The position numbers were made by a program, and so were the translations under genes. Shown piece by piece: positions 8,504 to 16,712 of a stretch of 64,000 nt of DNA (the stretch's first letter is position 1; the number at the start of each line of letters is the position of its first letter). The notes below the pieces were generated by a model. It did no database searches, was not told the origin of the DNA, and worked only from the letters and a program-made list of their open reading frames with translations. This stretch comes from an uncultured Shewanella sp. (GTDB lineage Bacteria; Pseudomonadota; Gammaproteobacteria; Enterobacterales; Shewanellaceae): contig NZ_CANLZC010000020.1 of NCBI RefSeq assembly GCF_947495455.1, positions 1-64,000 on the forward strand, read 5' to 3'.

Positions 8504-9094
8504 ATGATGTGGGACGAAAGATATGATAGAAAAGATTATGTTTATGGAACAAAGCCTAATACTTTTTTGAAAGCGCATTTAGGCAAGCTTTTTAAAGGTA
8601 AAGTGTTAAGCCTCGCAGAAGGTGAAGGACGAAATGCGGTTTATATGGCACAACAAGGTTATCAGGTGACCGCAGTTGATGGATCCATTGTCGGCATTGA
8701 TAAAGCAAGGCGACTTGCGGCAAAACAAGGGGTTCACGTGGAGTTTATTCATGCCGATCTTGCTCATTTTGATATTGCATATGAGCAATGGGATGCCATA
8801 GTTTCTATCTTTTGTCCTCTCCCCGCTTTGATAAGGCGGGCCTTATATAAAAAAGTTGAAAGTGGTTTGAAACATCAAGGTGTGTTTATGTTAGAAGCCT
8901 ATCGGCCTGAGCAATTACAATACGGTACAGGTGGAGGAAATGTGTCAGAGGTGATGCAGAGTGCTGAAACCTTAAGGGCTGAATTACCGAATTTGGCATT
9001 CACACATTTAAGTGAATTGGAGCGTGAAGTGAGAGAAGGCGTTTTTCATACGGGAAAAGGGGCGGTCGTGCAGGCGATAGCGATTAAGCTATAG
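8504..9094 (+). CDS. Class I SAM-dependent methyltransferase (TehB/thiopurine-MT-like)
   Basis: About 196 residues. The opening MMWDERYDRKDYVYGTKPN is typical of TehB-like small-molecule methyltransferases. Motif I is LSLAEGEGRNAVYMA (SAM-binding loop), followed by VTAVDGS (acidic ribose-binding strand) and the central strand AIVSIFCPLP. I choose ATG 8504 because AAGGAG lies upstream; the longer frame from TTG 8435 would begin inside the -10 box. The promoter has MerR-type architecture and the regulator is the divergent neighbour, suggesting inducible detoxification of a metalloid, thiol or electrophile. The substrate is unknown. Confidence 0.8.
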   Translation: MMWDERYDRKDYVYGTKPNTFLKAHLGKLFKGKVLSLAEGEGRNAVYMAQQGYQVTAVDGSIVGIDKARRLAAKQGVHVEFIHADLAHFDIAYEQWDAIVSIFCPLPALIRRALYKKVESGLKHQGVFMLEAYRPEQLQYGTGGGNVSEVMQSAETLRAELPNLAFTHLSELEREVREGVFHTGKGAVVQAIAIKL

Positions 9095-9127
9095 CGAATA
9101 CGAAAAGGCTATGCGAATACGAAAAGG
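9094..9127 (+). repeat. Two 15-bp direct repeats at the end of the methyltransferase gene
   Basis: GCGAATACGAAAAGG occurs at 9094-9108 and again at 9113-9127, a 19-bp period, beginning on the last base of the stop codon. It is probably a slippage duplication; no function is apparent. Confidence 0.8.
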
Positions 9128-9177
9128 TGCTAGAGTATCATTGATGGCATGCACTGAATAAAAAATAAAGGAATAGG

Positions 9178-9723
9178 ATGTTAGTAGAGCGTATTATTAA
9201 ATTGATAGAGCAAGATCGCCTGAGAAAGAAAGCACTTGAGTGTGTTGTGAGTCTTAATTTACCTCAGGGATACATAGCGGCTGGTTTTGTTCGTAATTTA
9301 GTTTGGGATGATCTACATCAAAACAAGCGGCCAACACCCTTAAATGATATCGATGTGATTTATTTTGACAGTGAAGCGCGTAATATTGATAAAGATAAAA
9401 TGTATGAAATGAAACTGCGTCAAATAATGCCAGAAATTAACTGGCAAGTAAAAAACCAGGCGCTAATGCATATTCGAAATGGCGATAGGCCTTACTTAAA
9501 TATTGTTGATGCCATGAGTTTTTGGCCTGAAAAAGAAACCGCCGTGGCGATTCGCCGTGTGAATAATGGCCGTTATGAATGCCTTTCAGCTTTTGGGTTT
9601 GATTCTCTTTTTCAGTTATTAGTGACCCATAACCCTAAACGTTCAAAAGCCATATTTGATGAAAGAGTCAGTGCTAAACAATGGCTGAACTTATGGCCTC
9701 AATTAACTATTCTAAGTGATTGA
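9178..9723 (+). CDS. Nucleotidyltransferase family protein (DUF925/COG3575-like)
   Basis: A 181-residue cytoplasmic protein. It resembles the DUF925 nucleotidyltransferase-fold family: a GYIAAGFVRNLVWD segment (residues 31-44, loop plus helix of the fold), then the acidic pair LNDIDVIYFD (about residues 57-66) expected to bind metal, and later a third acidic residue in YLNIVDAMSFWP. ATG 9178 is preceded by AAAGGAAT. The family's substrate is unknown. Convergent with the flavoprotein gene, with a hairpin between. Confidence 0.8.
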   Translation: MLVERIIKLIEQDRLRKKALECVVSLNLPQGYIAAGFVRNLVWDDLHQNKRPTPLNDIDVIYFDSEARNIDKDKMYEMKLRQIMPEINWQVKNQALMHIRNGDRPYLNIVDAMSFWPEKETAVAIRRVNNGRYECLSAFGFDSLFQLLVTHNPKRSKAIFDERVSAKQWLNLWPQLTILSD

Positions 9724-9736
9724 TTTAGCTATAGGA

Positions 9737-9765
9737 GCAATGGCGTGTTTCAATGACGCCATTGC
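9737..9765. terminator. Hairpin between convergent genes
   Basis: GCAATGGCGT (9737-9746) and ACGCCATTGC (9756-9765) form a perfect 10-bp stem with a 9-base loop. No T tract follows on either strand, so termination activity is uncertain. Confidence 0.5.
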
Positions 9766-9793
9766 AAACGGGCTTTGACTTTATATGTTCAAC

Positions 9794-11551
9794 TTAACAT
9801 GCTTTGCTGACCGTCAATAAAGCAGGATCTTGTGGGTTATAGCGTCCACGACTGATGATATTATGAGGATCTAACACAGACTTGAGTTGGTTAACGACCT
9901 GCCAAAACGGGGTCTGGCCATTCAGTAACCACTTTTGCTGGTCGATATTTAATCGATAGGGGACAAAACCGAATTTAAGCCCTTCTTTGACTAATTCATT
10001 GAGACAGTTATGGGCGTCACTGACTGCTTTGGGGTTTGTTAAATCAAATACAATGGGTATGGTGCTGTCGATACAATCATATCGTAAATTAGTGAATGTA
10101 ATAAAAGGTTCTATATTGTGTTTAGGACAAATATGTCTAATAAAGTCGACATATTTTCGCATAGCAATAGCATTCATAGGGACTAAGGGGGCATACCATA
10201 AGAGACCACAGCCATCTTTTGCCGGTGATAAATAAGGCTCAGCATTGGATGTCTGTGTGGCTATGGCATTTTTATTTCGCCAATAGGCGAGTCTGAGTGC
10301 CACTCGATTAGGCCTTCCGAGCATGATCTCTTTGCCTTTGTTAAAGGAGTCAATTTGCGCTTTAGCAAGGGATAAGCGATGGGATGTTTTGATCAAAAAG
10401 CGGGGTAACTTGTTGATGACACTATTGCCTATTTTGATGAGAAAACTATCTGAAAAAAGCATTTTACAATGTGTGTGTTTAAATAATTGAGTAATTTCTT
10501 TTTTTGCAACCTTAACAATAGCCTCGGTACCATATAAACTGCCAACGAGTGTCCATGCTGGTGTATCGAGGTGCTCAGTGGCGACCCTAATGTTTTCATT
10601 CGATAAGGTGATATGGGCGTCTGGCCCATTGGGGTTATCGGCAAACATGGAAATTACACGGCGTTTATCCATCAGGTTAATGGAGCCCACAATTCCTTCG
10701 TAATCCCTTAAAGTTTGATGGATGAGAGGAGTGAGTATTTCAAGTTGTTCGTCATTTTTGGCTTGAATGAAAAAAGAGATAAACCCTTTGCGGCGATAGG
10801 CCAGTCGCAATGTCATTTCTGTCACTATGCCAAAATTGGATTGGGTAAAGAGTCCATCCATATAAGGACCGACTCCCCATTTAAAGGTTTTATCAACCTT
10901 ATCTTCGCCAGAGCGATCAAGTTCACTGACAGCGGATTGGTAAGGGCTGCCGTTTCCCCAAATCCCTTTTAATGCTGTGACCGCGCTAAAGTGTTCTTGA
11001 TGTGGAGTGATACCATATCCTCTCTCAAGGGCATTACTCATGATGGCGCAATCAGGTCCGGCTCCTGTCACGGGAACCATGAATTCGTCGCCATCATTAA
11101 TTAAAAACTCACTGAGCTGGGCTTGAGTCACTCCAGGTTCAATGGTCACTAATCCCAGTGACTTATTGAGTCTAATATGATTGAGTTTTGATAAGTCTAG
11201 AATGATAGCATGGGAAATAATCGCAGCAGGTTGGCTAGTGCTATAGCCCCAATTGCGGCCACTGCAAATGGGATATAAGACAAAACTTGGCTTGTTTTCA
11301 CGTGAGAGATCATTGGCTAACTTGACGATATCATGAATGACATTTGTGTTGTTTGGCTGAATGACGGCAAATAACTGGCGTTTTTTATTGTATAATTGAT
11401 CGAAACCCTCAGTCCCCCTGAGATAGGGGGCTAATGCTTCGTCACTTGATAATACGCTTGCTGCATTTCCTACTGTTTTAATAATGTTTTCTAATAGTGG
11501 ATCCATACTATTATCCCAAGTTTTGTTCAACAAGATCTGTTCAAATAGCAT
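9794..11551 (-). CDS. FAD-binding oxidase/dehydrogenase of the vanillyl-alcohol oxidase family
   Basis: A 585-residue flavoprotein. The N-terminal FAD-binding domain shows ICSGRNWGYS (pyrophosphate loop, about residues 97-106), ILDLSKLNHI, GLVTIEPGVTQ and VTGAGPDCAIMSNALERGYG, as in p-cresol methylhydroxylase and vanillyl-alcohol oxidase. The C-terminal half is the substrate-cap domain, ending ISRGRYNPQDP, a usual family ending. These enzymes oxidise 4-substituted phenols, but the substrate here is unknown. No strong site precedes ATG 11551; an internal ATG at 11506 (MDPLL) has GGGA upstream and may be the true start. It is transcribed away from the TetR/flavin-oxidoreductase pair. Confidence 0.85.
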   Translation of the reverse strand: MLFEQILLNKTWDNSMDPLLENIIKTVGNAASVLSSDEALAPYLRGTEGFDQLYNKKRQLFAVIQPNNTNVIHDIVKLANDLSRENKPSFVLYPICSGRNWGYSTSQPAAIISHAIILDLSKLNHIRLNKSLGLVTIEPGVTQAQLSEFLINDGDEFMVPVTGAGPDCAIMSNALERGYGITPHQEHFSAVTALKGIWGNGSPYQSAVSELDRSGEDKVDKTFKWGVGPYMDGLFTQSNFGIVTEMTLRLAYRRKGFISFFIQAKNDEQLEILTPLIHQTLRDYEGIVGSINLMDKRRVISMFADNPNGPDAHITLSNENIRVATEHLDTPAWTLVGSLYGTEAIVKVAKKEITQLFKHTHCKMLFSDSFLIKIGNSVINKLPRFLIKTSHRLSLAKAQIDSFNKGKEIMLGRPNRVALRLAYWRNKNAIATQTSNAEPYLSPAKDGCGLLWYAPLVPMNAIAMRKYVDFIRHICPKHNIEPFITFTNLRYDCIDSTIPIVFDLTNPKAVSDAHNCLNELVKEGLKFGFVPYRLNIDQQKWLLNGQTPFWQVVNQLKSVLDPHNIISRGRYNPQDPALLTVSKAC

Positions 11552-11676
11552 TCTAAAATGAAAAGTATTCCAATGTCGTGATAAATTTTATCTTATTTTT
11601 AACATTCTTTATGTTCGATTAAGGCATAGTGTTTTCCTTCACGATATAGAGAAAAGATATATCGACATTCATTCAG

Positions 11677-12294
11677 TTAAATAGGTTTTTTAAGCAGTTG
11701 TACGGCGTATTCGGCATGTTGGAGCAATATGGATTTTGGCTGACCCACTCTGGCTTGAACGGCCATACCATCCATTAAGGTGCTATAAATTGTTGTTATT
11801 TCTTTTATATTTAAACTAGCATCCAACTGCTTATCAGCAATTCCTTTGGCTAAACGTGTTTCAAAACCTAATGTGTTTTGCGCTCTCATATTGGTGATTA
11901 GATGTTGGATAGTATCATCACTGGGCATAGCGGCAGAGACTTGTACTACAAGGCAACCTTTGGCTTGTGGGTGCTTGAGTAAATTATCCACTGCATTTTC
12001 AAAAAAATGGCGGATCCCAGTAAAAATGTCGGGCTCGTTATCTAATGCCTTCCAGGTGGGTTGCCAATATTGTTCTCGATAAAAGTTAAGTGCTTCAGTA
12101 AATAAGTTTGCTTTATTTCCAAAGGCTGAATACAAGCTTGGCGGATTAATTTTCAGTACTTTACAAAGCTCAGCAATAGACACTTGTTCATAACTTTTTT
12201 GCCAAAATAACTCGAGTGCTAATTGTAGGGCTTTTTCTCTATTGAAGACGCGAGGTCGGCCGCGGCCTTGTGTGGAAGGGGGAGTATTAACCAT
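11677..12294 (-). CDS. TetR/AcrR-family repressor
   Basis: A 205-residue one-component regulator. The N-terminal helix-turn-helix spans about residues 15-62 (EKALQLALELFWQKSYEQVS through LYSAFGNKANLF), preceded by an RGRPR basic arm. The remainder is an all-helical ligand-binding domain with a single cysteine (GCLVVQ). It is divergent from the old-yellow-enzyme gene, and the shared intergenic region has a perfect 12-bp palindrome between promoter boxes. The usual arrangement is repression of the neighbour (and itself) until an electrophile or quinone-like ligand binds; the ligand is not predictable. Confidence 0.88.
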   Translation of the reverse strand: MVNTPPSTQGRGRPRVFNREKALQLALELFWQKSYEQVSIAELCKVLKINPPSLYSAFGNKANLFTEALNFYREQYWQPTWKALDNEPDIFTGIRHFFENAVDNLLKHPQAKGCLVVQVSAAMPSDDTIQHLITNMRAQNTLGFETRLAKGIADKQLDASLNIKEITTIYSTLMDGMAVQARVGQPKSILLQHAEYAVQLLKKPI

Positions 12295-12308
12295 AAATTA
12301 AAAATCAG

Positions 12309-12337
12309 TTGACAATATTTGTAGTGATCACTATATT
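12309..12337 (+). promoter_or_regulatory. Promoter with TetR-type operator for the flavin oxidoreductase
   Basis: TTGACA (12309-12314), a 17-bp spacer and TATATT (12332-12337) form a near-consensus promoter. The palindrome TAGTGATCACTA (12322-12333) occupies the spacer and reaches the -10 box, so a bound TetR dimer would block polymerase. A related half-site, AATCACTATA, follows at about 12357-12366. Confidence 0.75.
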
Positions 12338-12424
12338 ATAATTTAAATTATGTGGCAATCACTATAAAAATGGTTTTACGCCATTTTAAGCTGTTGAAGA
12401 AGTGGATAACTGAGGAATAGTGAA

Positions 12425-13543
12425 ATGAGTCATCTTTTAAAGCCTGTTAAATTGACCGATGCGTTAACTCTTCGTAATAAAGTGGTTATGGCACCAATGA
12501 CGACGTGGTCAGCCGATCCGGCGGGCAATGTGTCAACACAAGAACTGGATTTTTATCAAAAACGCAGTAATGGTGTCGGAATGGTGATCACTGGAACGAC
12601 CTATGTCAGCCAAAATGGTATTGGCTTTGAAAACCAGTTTGGAGGTTGGGATGATAAGTTTATTCCCAGTCTCACCCGGCTCGCAGAGGCGGCAAAAAGT
12701 GGAGGTGCACCTGCTATTTTGCAAATTTTCCATGCAGGTGATAAGGCGATTGCTGAATTGACCCCTAATGAAGAGATTGTCAGTGCCAGTGCCGTCCAGT
12801 TAGAACAAACATCATCAAATGGCTTACCTATTACGACTCGAGCGTTAAATGATGATGAAGTCTGGCAAATGGTGAAAGATTTTGGCCAAGGGGTTCGCCG
12901 CGCGATTATGGCAGGTTTTGATGGTGTAGAGCTTCATGGTGCCCACGGTTTTCTTATTCAGAACTTCTTTTCTCCTCTTTATAATCAACGCCATGACTAT
13001 TGGGGAGGCTCCTTAGAAAAACGCATGAACTTCCCGTTAGAAGTGGTTAAAGAAGCAAAACGTATCATAGCAAAATATGCGACTAAACCTTTTGCCCTAG
13101 GTTACCGAATTTCATTAGAAGAGGCTGAAAGTCATGGTCTTAGAATCGATGATAGTTTGCAGCTCATTGATGCGCTAATCGCACAAGACATTAGCTATTT
13201 ACATGTCTCTTTAGGGGATTTATTAGGCTATAAACCTATTGATAAACAGGTTTCAACAACATCCATTGAACTGGTGAGTCAGCACGTTAATAAGCGTATT
13301 CCTGTTATTGCGGCAGGCTCCATTAAATTACCTTCTCAGGCAGAGCAAGCCTTGCAACTGGGTGTTGATTTTGTGGCTGTGGGTCAAGGATTAGTTATCA
13401 ATCCTAATTGGGTTGAATTGGCACAATCGGGTCAATCAGGGTTAATTGAGCAGTCAATCGATTTGAGCAATACACCTTTACCCGATGGTTTAGTCCATTA
13501 TATTCGCAGTTGGACAGGCTGGTTTAATATAAAAACGGCATAA
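12425..13543 (+). CDS. Old-yellow-enzyme family NAD(P)H-dependent flavin oxidoreductase
   Basis: A 372-residue TIM-barrel FMN enzyme. Visible landmarks: the N-terminal RNKVVMAPMTTWSAD, the substrate-binding pair in VELHGAHGFLIQNF and the adjacent NQRHDYWGGSLEKRMNF, and the phosphate-binding strand VIAAGSIK followed by FVAVGQGLV. It resembles the YqiG/YqjM-type bacterial branch that reduces activated C=C bonds. ATG 12425 has GAGGAA upstream. A TetR repressor is divergently encoded and an operator overlaps the promoter, suggesting induction by reactive electrophiles. Followed by a good terminator. Confidence 0.9.
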   Translation: MSHLLKPVKLTDALTLRNKVVMAPMTTWSADPAGNVSTQELDFYQKRSNGVGMVITGTTYVSQNGIGFENQFGGWDDKFIPSLTRLAEAAKSGGAPAILQIFHAGDKAIAELTPNEEIVSASAVQLEQTSSNGLPITTRALNDDEVWQMVKDFGQGVRRAIMAGFDGVELHGAHGFLIQNFFSPLYNQRHDYWGGSLEKRMNFPLEVVKEAKRIIAKYATKPFALGYRISLEEAESHGLRIDDSLQLIDALIAQDISYLHVSLGDLLGYKPIDKQVSTTSIELVSQHVNKRIPVIAAGSIKLPSQAEQALQLGVDFVAVGQGLVINPNWVELAQSGQSGLIEQSIDLSNTPLPDGLVHYIRSWTGWFNIKTA

Positions 13544-13608
13544 ATGTGTCTTGAATTGAAACCCCTGAGGGATGCTGAATTGAGCATTGATTGAGTGAGA
13601 TTGGTTTA

Positions 13609-13635
13609 AAAGACGAGAATCGACTTCTCGTCTTT
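13609..13635 (+). terminator. Rho-independent terminator after the flavin oxidoreductase
   Basis: AAAGACGAGAA (13609-13619) and TTCTCGTCTTT (13625-13635) form a perfect 11-bp stem with a 5-base loop, followed by ATTTATT. Confidence 0.85.
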
Positions 13636-13753
13636 ATTTATTGGTAGTCTCACTCATAAATTTAACCTATTTGGGTCATTGTTTTTTTATCCTTTCCTTA
13701 TAGATTTAAAGATTGTGCCTTTATTTTTGGCTATTTCTGTGAGAAAAAGGATA

Positions 13754-14069
13754 ATACCAATTCCATTATATAAGTGATCTTTCAGCGGGAATTCAACATG
13801 CTGTAGGCAAGGTCGTTAATTGCTCCTGCATTAACAGACAGTCCCACCATCCATGGTGGTCGCAGATGATTGAAGCTAATAGTCATTCTATATCGAAAGC
13901 AGCTAACGTAGCATAAAGTATGTTGAAACCCGCACAAAGTGAGCTGCTCAGACATTCCACTTCTGCGTTGCATTCATTTGAAAGGGAATCACCATTACAG
14001 CATAAATGCGCCTTGAATTGAAAAGCCTGAGAAGCTCTGAATTGATTATCTATATAATGGAATTGGTAT
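13754..14069. repeat. Family A inverted-repeat element, full-length copy 1 (MITE-like)
   Basis: A 316-bp element with terminal inverted repeats ATACCAATTCCATTATATA (from 13754) and its exact complement (to 14069). The copy at 27554-27869 is nearly identical across its whole length, and a third copy at 34171 is inverted and shortened. No transposase is encoded. A 63-codon minus-strand frame (13782-13973) also present in copy 2 is a by-product of the repeat, though often annotated as a hypothetical protein in such genomes. Confidence 0.92.
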
Positions 14070-14103
14070 AAACACTGTCTCAAATCGACTCAAGGAGCAA
14101 AGC

Positions 14104-14322
14104 ATGGGAGAGGTATTTTTGACGACATTGATTTCGATGGGGGTGATGAAATTGATGTGGATTGGTTTACTTTTGTCACTGGTGTGGCTGCCATCAGCGA
14201 TTTATTGCCTTCGGCTTGGAAGGCAAAAGGGGAGGCCCATTTTTAGTTTCATTAACGGCTTGTTTCTGGGGCCATTGGGAGTCTTGCTAATGCTGCAAGT
14301 GAAGAAAAATAAACTAAGTTGA
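14104..14322 (+). CDS. Small two-helix membrane protein
   Basis: 72 residues with two hydrophobic segments (about residues 15-35 and 48-65) separated by a basic loop (LGRQKGRP) and a basic tail (KKNKLS), suggesting an inner-membrane hairpin. The start ATG 14104 has GGAG upstream. I recognise no family. It lies directly downstream of the family A element, so its original promoter may have been altered by that insertion. Confidence 0.6.
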   Translation: MGEVFLTTLISMGVMKLMWIGLLLSLVWLPSAIYCLRLGRQKGRPIFSFINGLFLGPLGVLLMLQVKKNKLS

Positions 14323-14610
14323 TTGCTTTTTCTTAGCGCTATTGCAGTATCGTTGTCAGCGCTTTTATGCCATTTCATATATGGCTTTCCTTACTCTTCT
14401 TTTTTATTATTAATTCATTTTTATTGTTTATTCATTATGTGAGTTTTTACACAGCATTATCTGCTGTCATTTTACCTGCGGTAGCGTTTATTGTGAAAGT
14501 GACAGCCTTTCAATCTTGTTGGCATTTCTTTTGAAAGGGGTTGGTTATTTTAGTAGGCTTTGAAAACTAAGGTGTATACTCAATAGATACCCATATGAAA
14601 TGGAGCTAGA

Positions 14611-15066
14611 ATGCGAAGCCTATTTTCGGTGAAAATACCATTATTGCTAATGAGTTTGTTGTGTATATTGCCTTTATTTGCTCAAGCGGATGATGACGTC
14701 ATTTGGACGGCAGTATTTTCTGATTTTACTCCCATTAACGACAAAGTTGATATTGATTATTGTCAATCACACACGCCAAGTGTCATAGTCACTACGATTA
14801 AACAAATTACTAGTTCAAAAGGAGTGACTGGGCTTAATGGAGTGAATATTCGCTATTTATCTTATAAAACGGAGGAAAAAGATAATTTGTATTTCAATTT
14901 AGTGCATGCCATTGTCAGTGGCAAGGGAACGAACGGAAAATCTTGGTCGGAGAAAATGACCTTATATGAACAAACATTAGACACTGTTGGCGTGACTTAC
15001 ACCGTTTGGAGCACGCCTCATTGTAAAGGAACGTTTCTTGGCACACCGACAAGAGTGAGTCAATAA
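14611..15066 (+). CDS. Hypothetical secreted protein
   Basis: 151 residues. The first 26 form a classical signal peptide (basic start, LLLMSLLCIL core, FAQA cleavage site), so it is exported. The mature part has two cysteines, near residues 50 and 138 (DYCQSH and HCKGTF), that could form a disulphide. ATG 14611 has GGAG upstream. No family recognised. The upstream 288 bp contains only a weak AGCGCT/AGCGCT hairpin near 14336-14365. Confidence 0.7.
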   Translation: MRSLFSVKIPLLLMSLLCILPLFAQADDDVIWTAVFSDFTPINDKVDIDYCQSHTPSVIVTTIKQITSSKGVTGLNGVNIRYLSYKTEEKDNLYFNLVHAIVSGKGTNGKSWSEKMTLYEQTLDTVGVTYTVWSTPHCKGTFLGTPTRVSQ

Positions 15067-15132
15067 CATAATGATGTGATTAGCAATATTAGGCTGTGTT
15101 TGTATGGAAGCGGATGACCAAGGAGAGGTGAT

Positions 15133-15810
15133 ATGACGAAAAAAGAGCGGTGGACATTAACTCGAGAGAAGCTAGCGTCTCAGACATTGCCTGAGTGGCT
15201 TCAAGAGAGAGTCGATTCGGGTGAGTTGAATTTATTAGATGATGCAGCAAGGCAAACCTTATTAAAGCAAACCCTATCTTCTTATTTGAAAGATAAACCT
15301 TTGTGGATTTTTGCTTACGGCTCTTTGATGTGGAATCCAACTTTTCATTTTGAACATGTCGAGCCTTGTATATTGAAAGGCTACCACAGACAATTTTGCA
15401 TTCGAGATGTCATTGCCAGAGGAACCAGTGCACAGCCTGCATTGATGCTAGGAATTGAACAAGGTGGTGAGTGCCAAGGTCTCGGCTATCAAATTTCGCC
15501 TAAGAAGGTGAATAAAGAACTTGAAATCCTCTGGAATAGAGAGATGTTAACTGGAGTATATGTACCCACTTGGGTTGACATTGTGTTGTCGTCAAAGGAG
15601 AAGGTTTCCGCGCTAACATTTACGATGAATCCAACCCATCCTAATTATTTACCGGGACTTTCCTTGGAACAAGTGGACCAATTTGTTGCAACCGCATCGG
15701 GTCCTCTAGGCAGGAATTGTGATTACCTTTTTCAATTAGTTGAACGCTTACAAGAGCTTGATCTTGAAGATGAGGCCATGAGTCAATTAAAGCAATCGCT
15801 AACGAAATAG
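15133..15810 (+). CDS. chaC: ChaC-family glutathione-specific gamma-glutamylcyclotransferase
   Basis: A 225-residue cytoplasmic enzyme that cleaves glutathione to 5-oxoproline and Cys-Gly. The substrate-binding signature FAYGSLMWNP lies near residues 59-68, and REMLTGVY near residue 136 contains the catalytic glutamate position of ChaC proteins. Length is typical of bacterial ChaC. ATG 15133 has AGGAGAGG upstream. It stands alone and is not linked to the calcium antiporter chaA. Confidence 0.88.
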   Translation: MTKKERWTLTREKLASQTLPEWLQERVDSGELNLLDDAARQTLLKQTLSSYLKDKPLWIFAYGSLMWNPTFHFEHVEPCILKGYHRQFCIRDVIARGTSAQPALMLGIEQGGECQGLGYQISPKKVNKELEILWNREMLTGVYVPTWVDIVLSSKEKVSALTFTMNPTHPNYLPGLSLEQVDQFVATASGPLGRNCDYLFQLVERLQELDLEDEAMSQLKQSLTK

Positions 15811-16051
15811 GCTTAGTGTTAGCATTAAGATTGGCATAAATGCCAAACGTTGGTGCTGAGGCGTCCATTACATCACTACAAAACACAGGAATTCATACCC
15901 TAGGGAAATTGATGACAGTCACAACTATTAAAAATATCAGTTAATTTATATTGTTTCCAGCGCTCAATAGCTCAATAAAAGAAATGGGTGAAGTGCCAAT
16001 ATGCCTTTATTGAACGAAAGTCAGATCTTATCCCTGATTTCTTTGTCTACT

Positions 16052-16103
16052 ATAGGTAACGAAAATAGGTAACGAAAATAGGTAACGAAAATAGGTAACG
16101 AAA
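16052..16103 (+). repeat. Tandem repeat, four 13-bp units
   Basis: Four perfect head-to-tail copies of ATAGGTAACGAAA fill 16052-16103 in the gap (15811-16173) between the chaC and LETM1-like genes. Nothing else was seen in that gap. The array is likely length-variable between strains; no function is apparent. Confidence 0.95.
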
Positions 16104-16155
16104 AAGCCCATTGAAATACTATCGTATTTTCCTGTTTGAGTGATTTAAGCTTGTT

Positions 16156-16182
16156 CTATTCATCCTATTCATCCTATTCATC
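16156..16182. repeat. Three 9-bp tandem repeats spanning the LETM1-like stop codon
   Basis: CTATTCATC is repeated three times. On the coding (minus) strand each unit reads GAT GAA TAG in frame, so the gene ends in three successive Asp-Glu-stop units and the first stop ends the protein. Gain or loss of units would not change the product. Confidence 0.85.
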
Positions 16183-16581
16183 TTTTACCCTAGTTCGGGC
16201 GTTGAGCCTTTGTTTCTTTTTGGGCCTTCTATCGGAGAGGTTATTAAAGGAGCTCGGCAGTACTTCAACACCTACCCATTTACCCAGTTTAACGATTAAT
16301 GGGATCGTAAGTGGCGCAAAAGGCAGTATGGCAAACACGCCTAAACCTAAACTCTTGAGTAAATCGGCAAATTGTTTATTGGCTTTAGCAACTTCTTCAT
16401 GAGTAGCTTGTTTTTGAGTATATCGCTTATAAATGATAAGCATGTCTTTTGTTTCTTGTTTTTCTTGAGACAAGGCTTCTTTAATTAACAACATATCACG
16501 CTTCAAACGCATCCAAGCTCGGCGTCGCCCAATACGAATAACGCGTATCGGGGCTTTGTGTATATAAGCATAAATTTTCAT
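16174..16581 (-). CDS. LETM1-like domain protein
   Basis: 135 residues. The N-terminal half is basic and helical. The second half contains LLKSLGLGVFAILPFAPLTI, a hydrophobic stretch followed by IVKLGKWVGVEVLPSSF. That layout (helix, hydrophobic PFAP segment, conserved leucine-proline ending) resembles the LETM1-like domain of mitochondrial proteins and some bacterial homologues. The tail is very basic (RRPKKKQR). A membrane-associated role is possible; function in bacteria is not established. Only a weak ribosome-binding site precedes the start. Confidence 0.65.
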   Translation of the reverse strand: MKIYAYIHKAPIRVIRIGRRRAWMRLKRDMLLIKEALSQEKQETKDMLIIYKRYTQKQATHEEVAKANKQFADLLKSLGLGVFAILPFAPLTIPLIVKLGKWVGVEVLPSSFNNLSDRRPKKKQRLNARTRVKDE

Positions 16582-16655
16582 TTTTAGATTGTCTCATAGC
16601 TAAGCCATTAAGGCTATTAAAAATAAGCTCATTTAGTGGAAACAATTCTGTTCAA

Positions 16656-16678
16656 AAGTATGACTAAGTATCATACTT
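16656..16678 (+). promoter_or_regulatory. Inverted repeat upstream of the aldehyde dehydrogenase
   Basis: AAGTATGA (16656-16663) and TCATACTT (16671-16678) are perfect inverted 8-mers 7 bp apart, 35 bp before the start codon. The spacing suits a dimeric repressor, but no regulator is adjacent. Confidence 0.45.
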
Positions 16679-16712
16679 AAGTGAACACTAAGGTGATGAA
16701 TAAGGTGAAACC

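Noticed and set aside
13782-13973. 63-codon minus-strand open frame
   Set aside because: It lies wholly inside a repeated non-coding element and recurs with it, so it is a phantom frame.
16052-16103. CRISPR array
   Set aside because: The four 13-bp units are directly abutting with no spacers.
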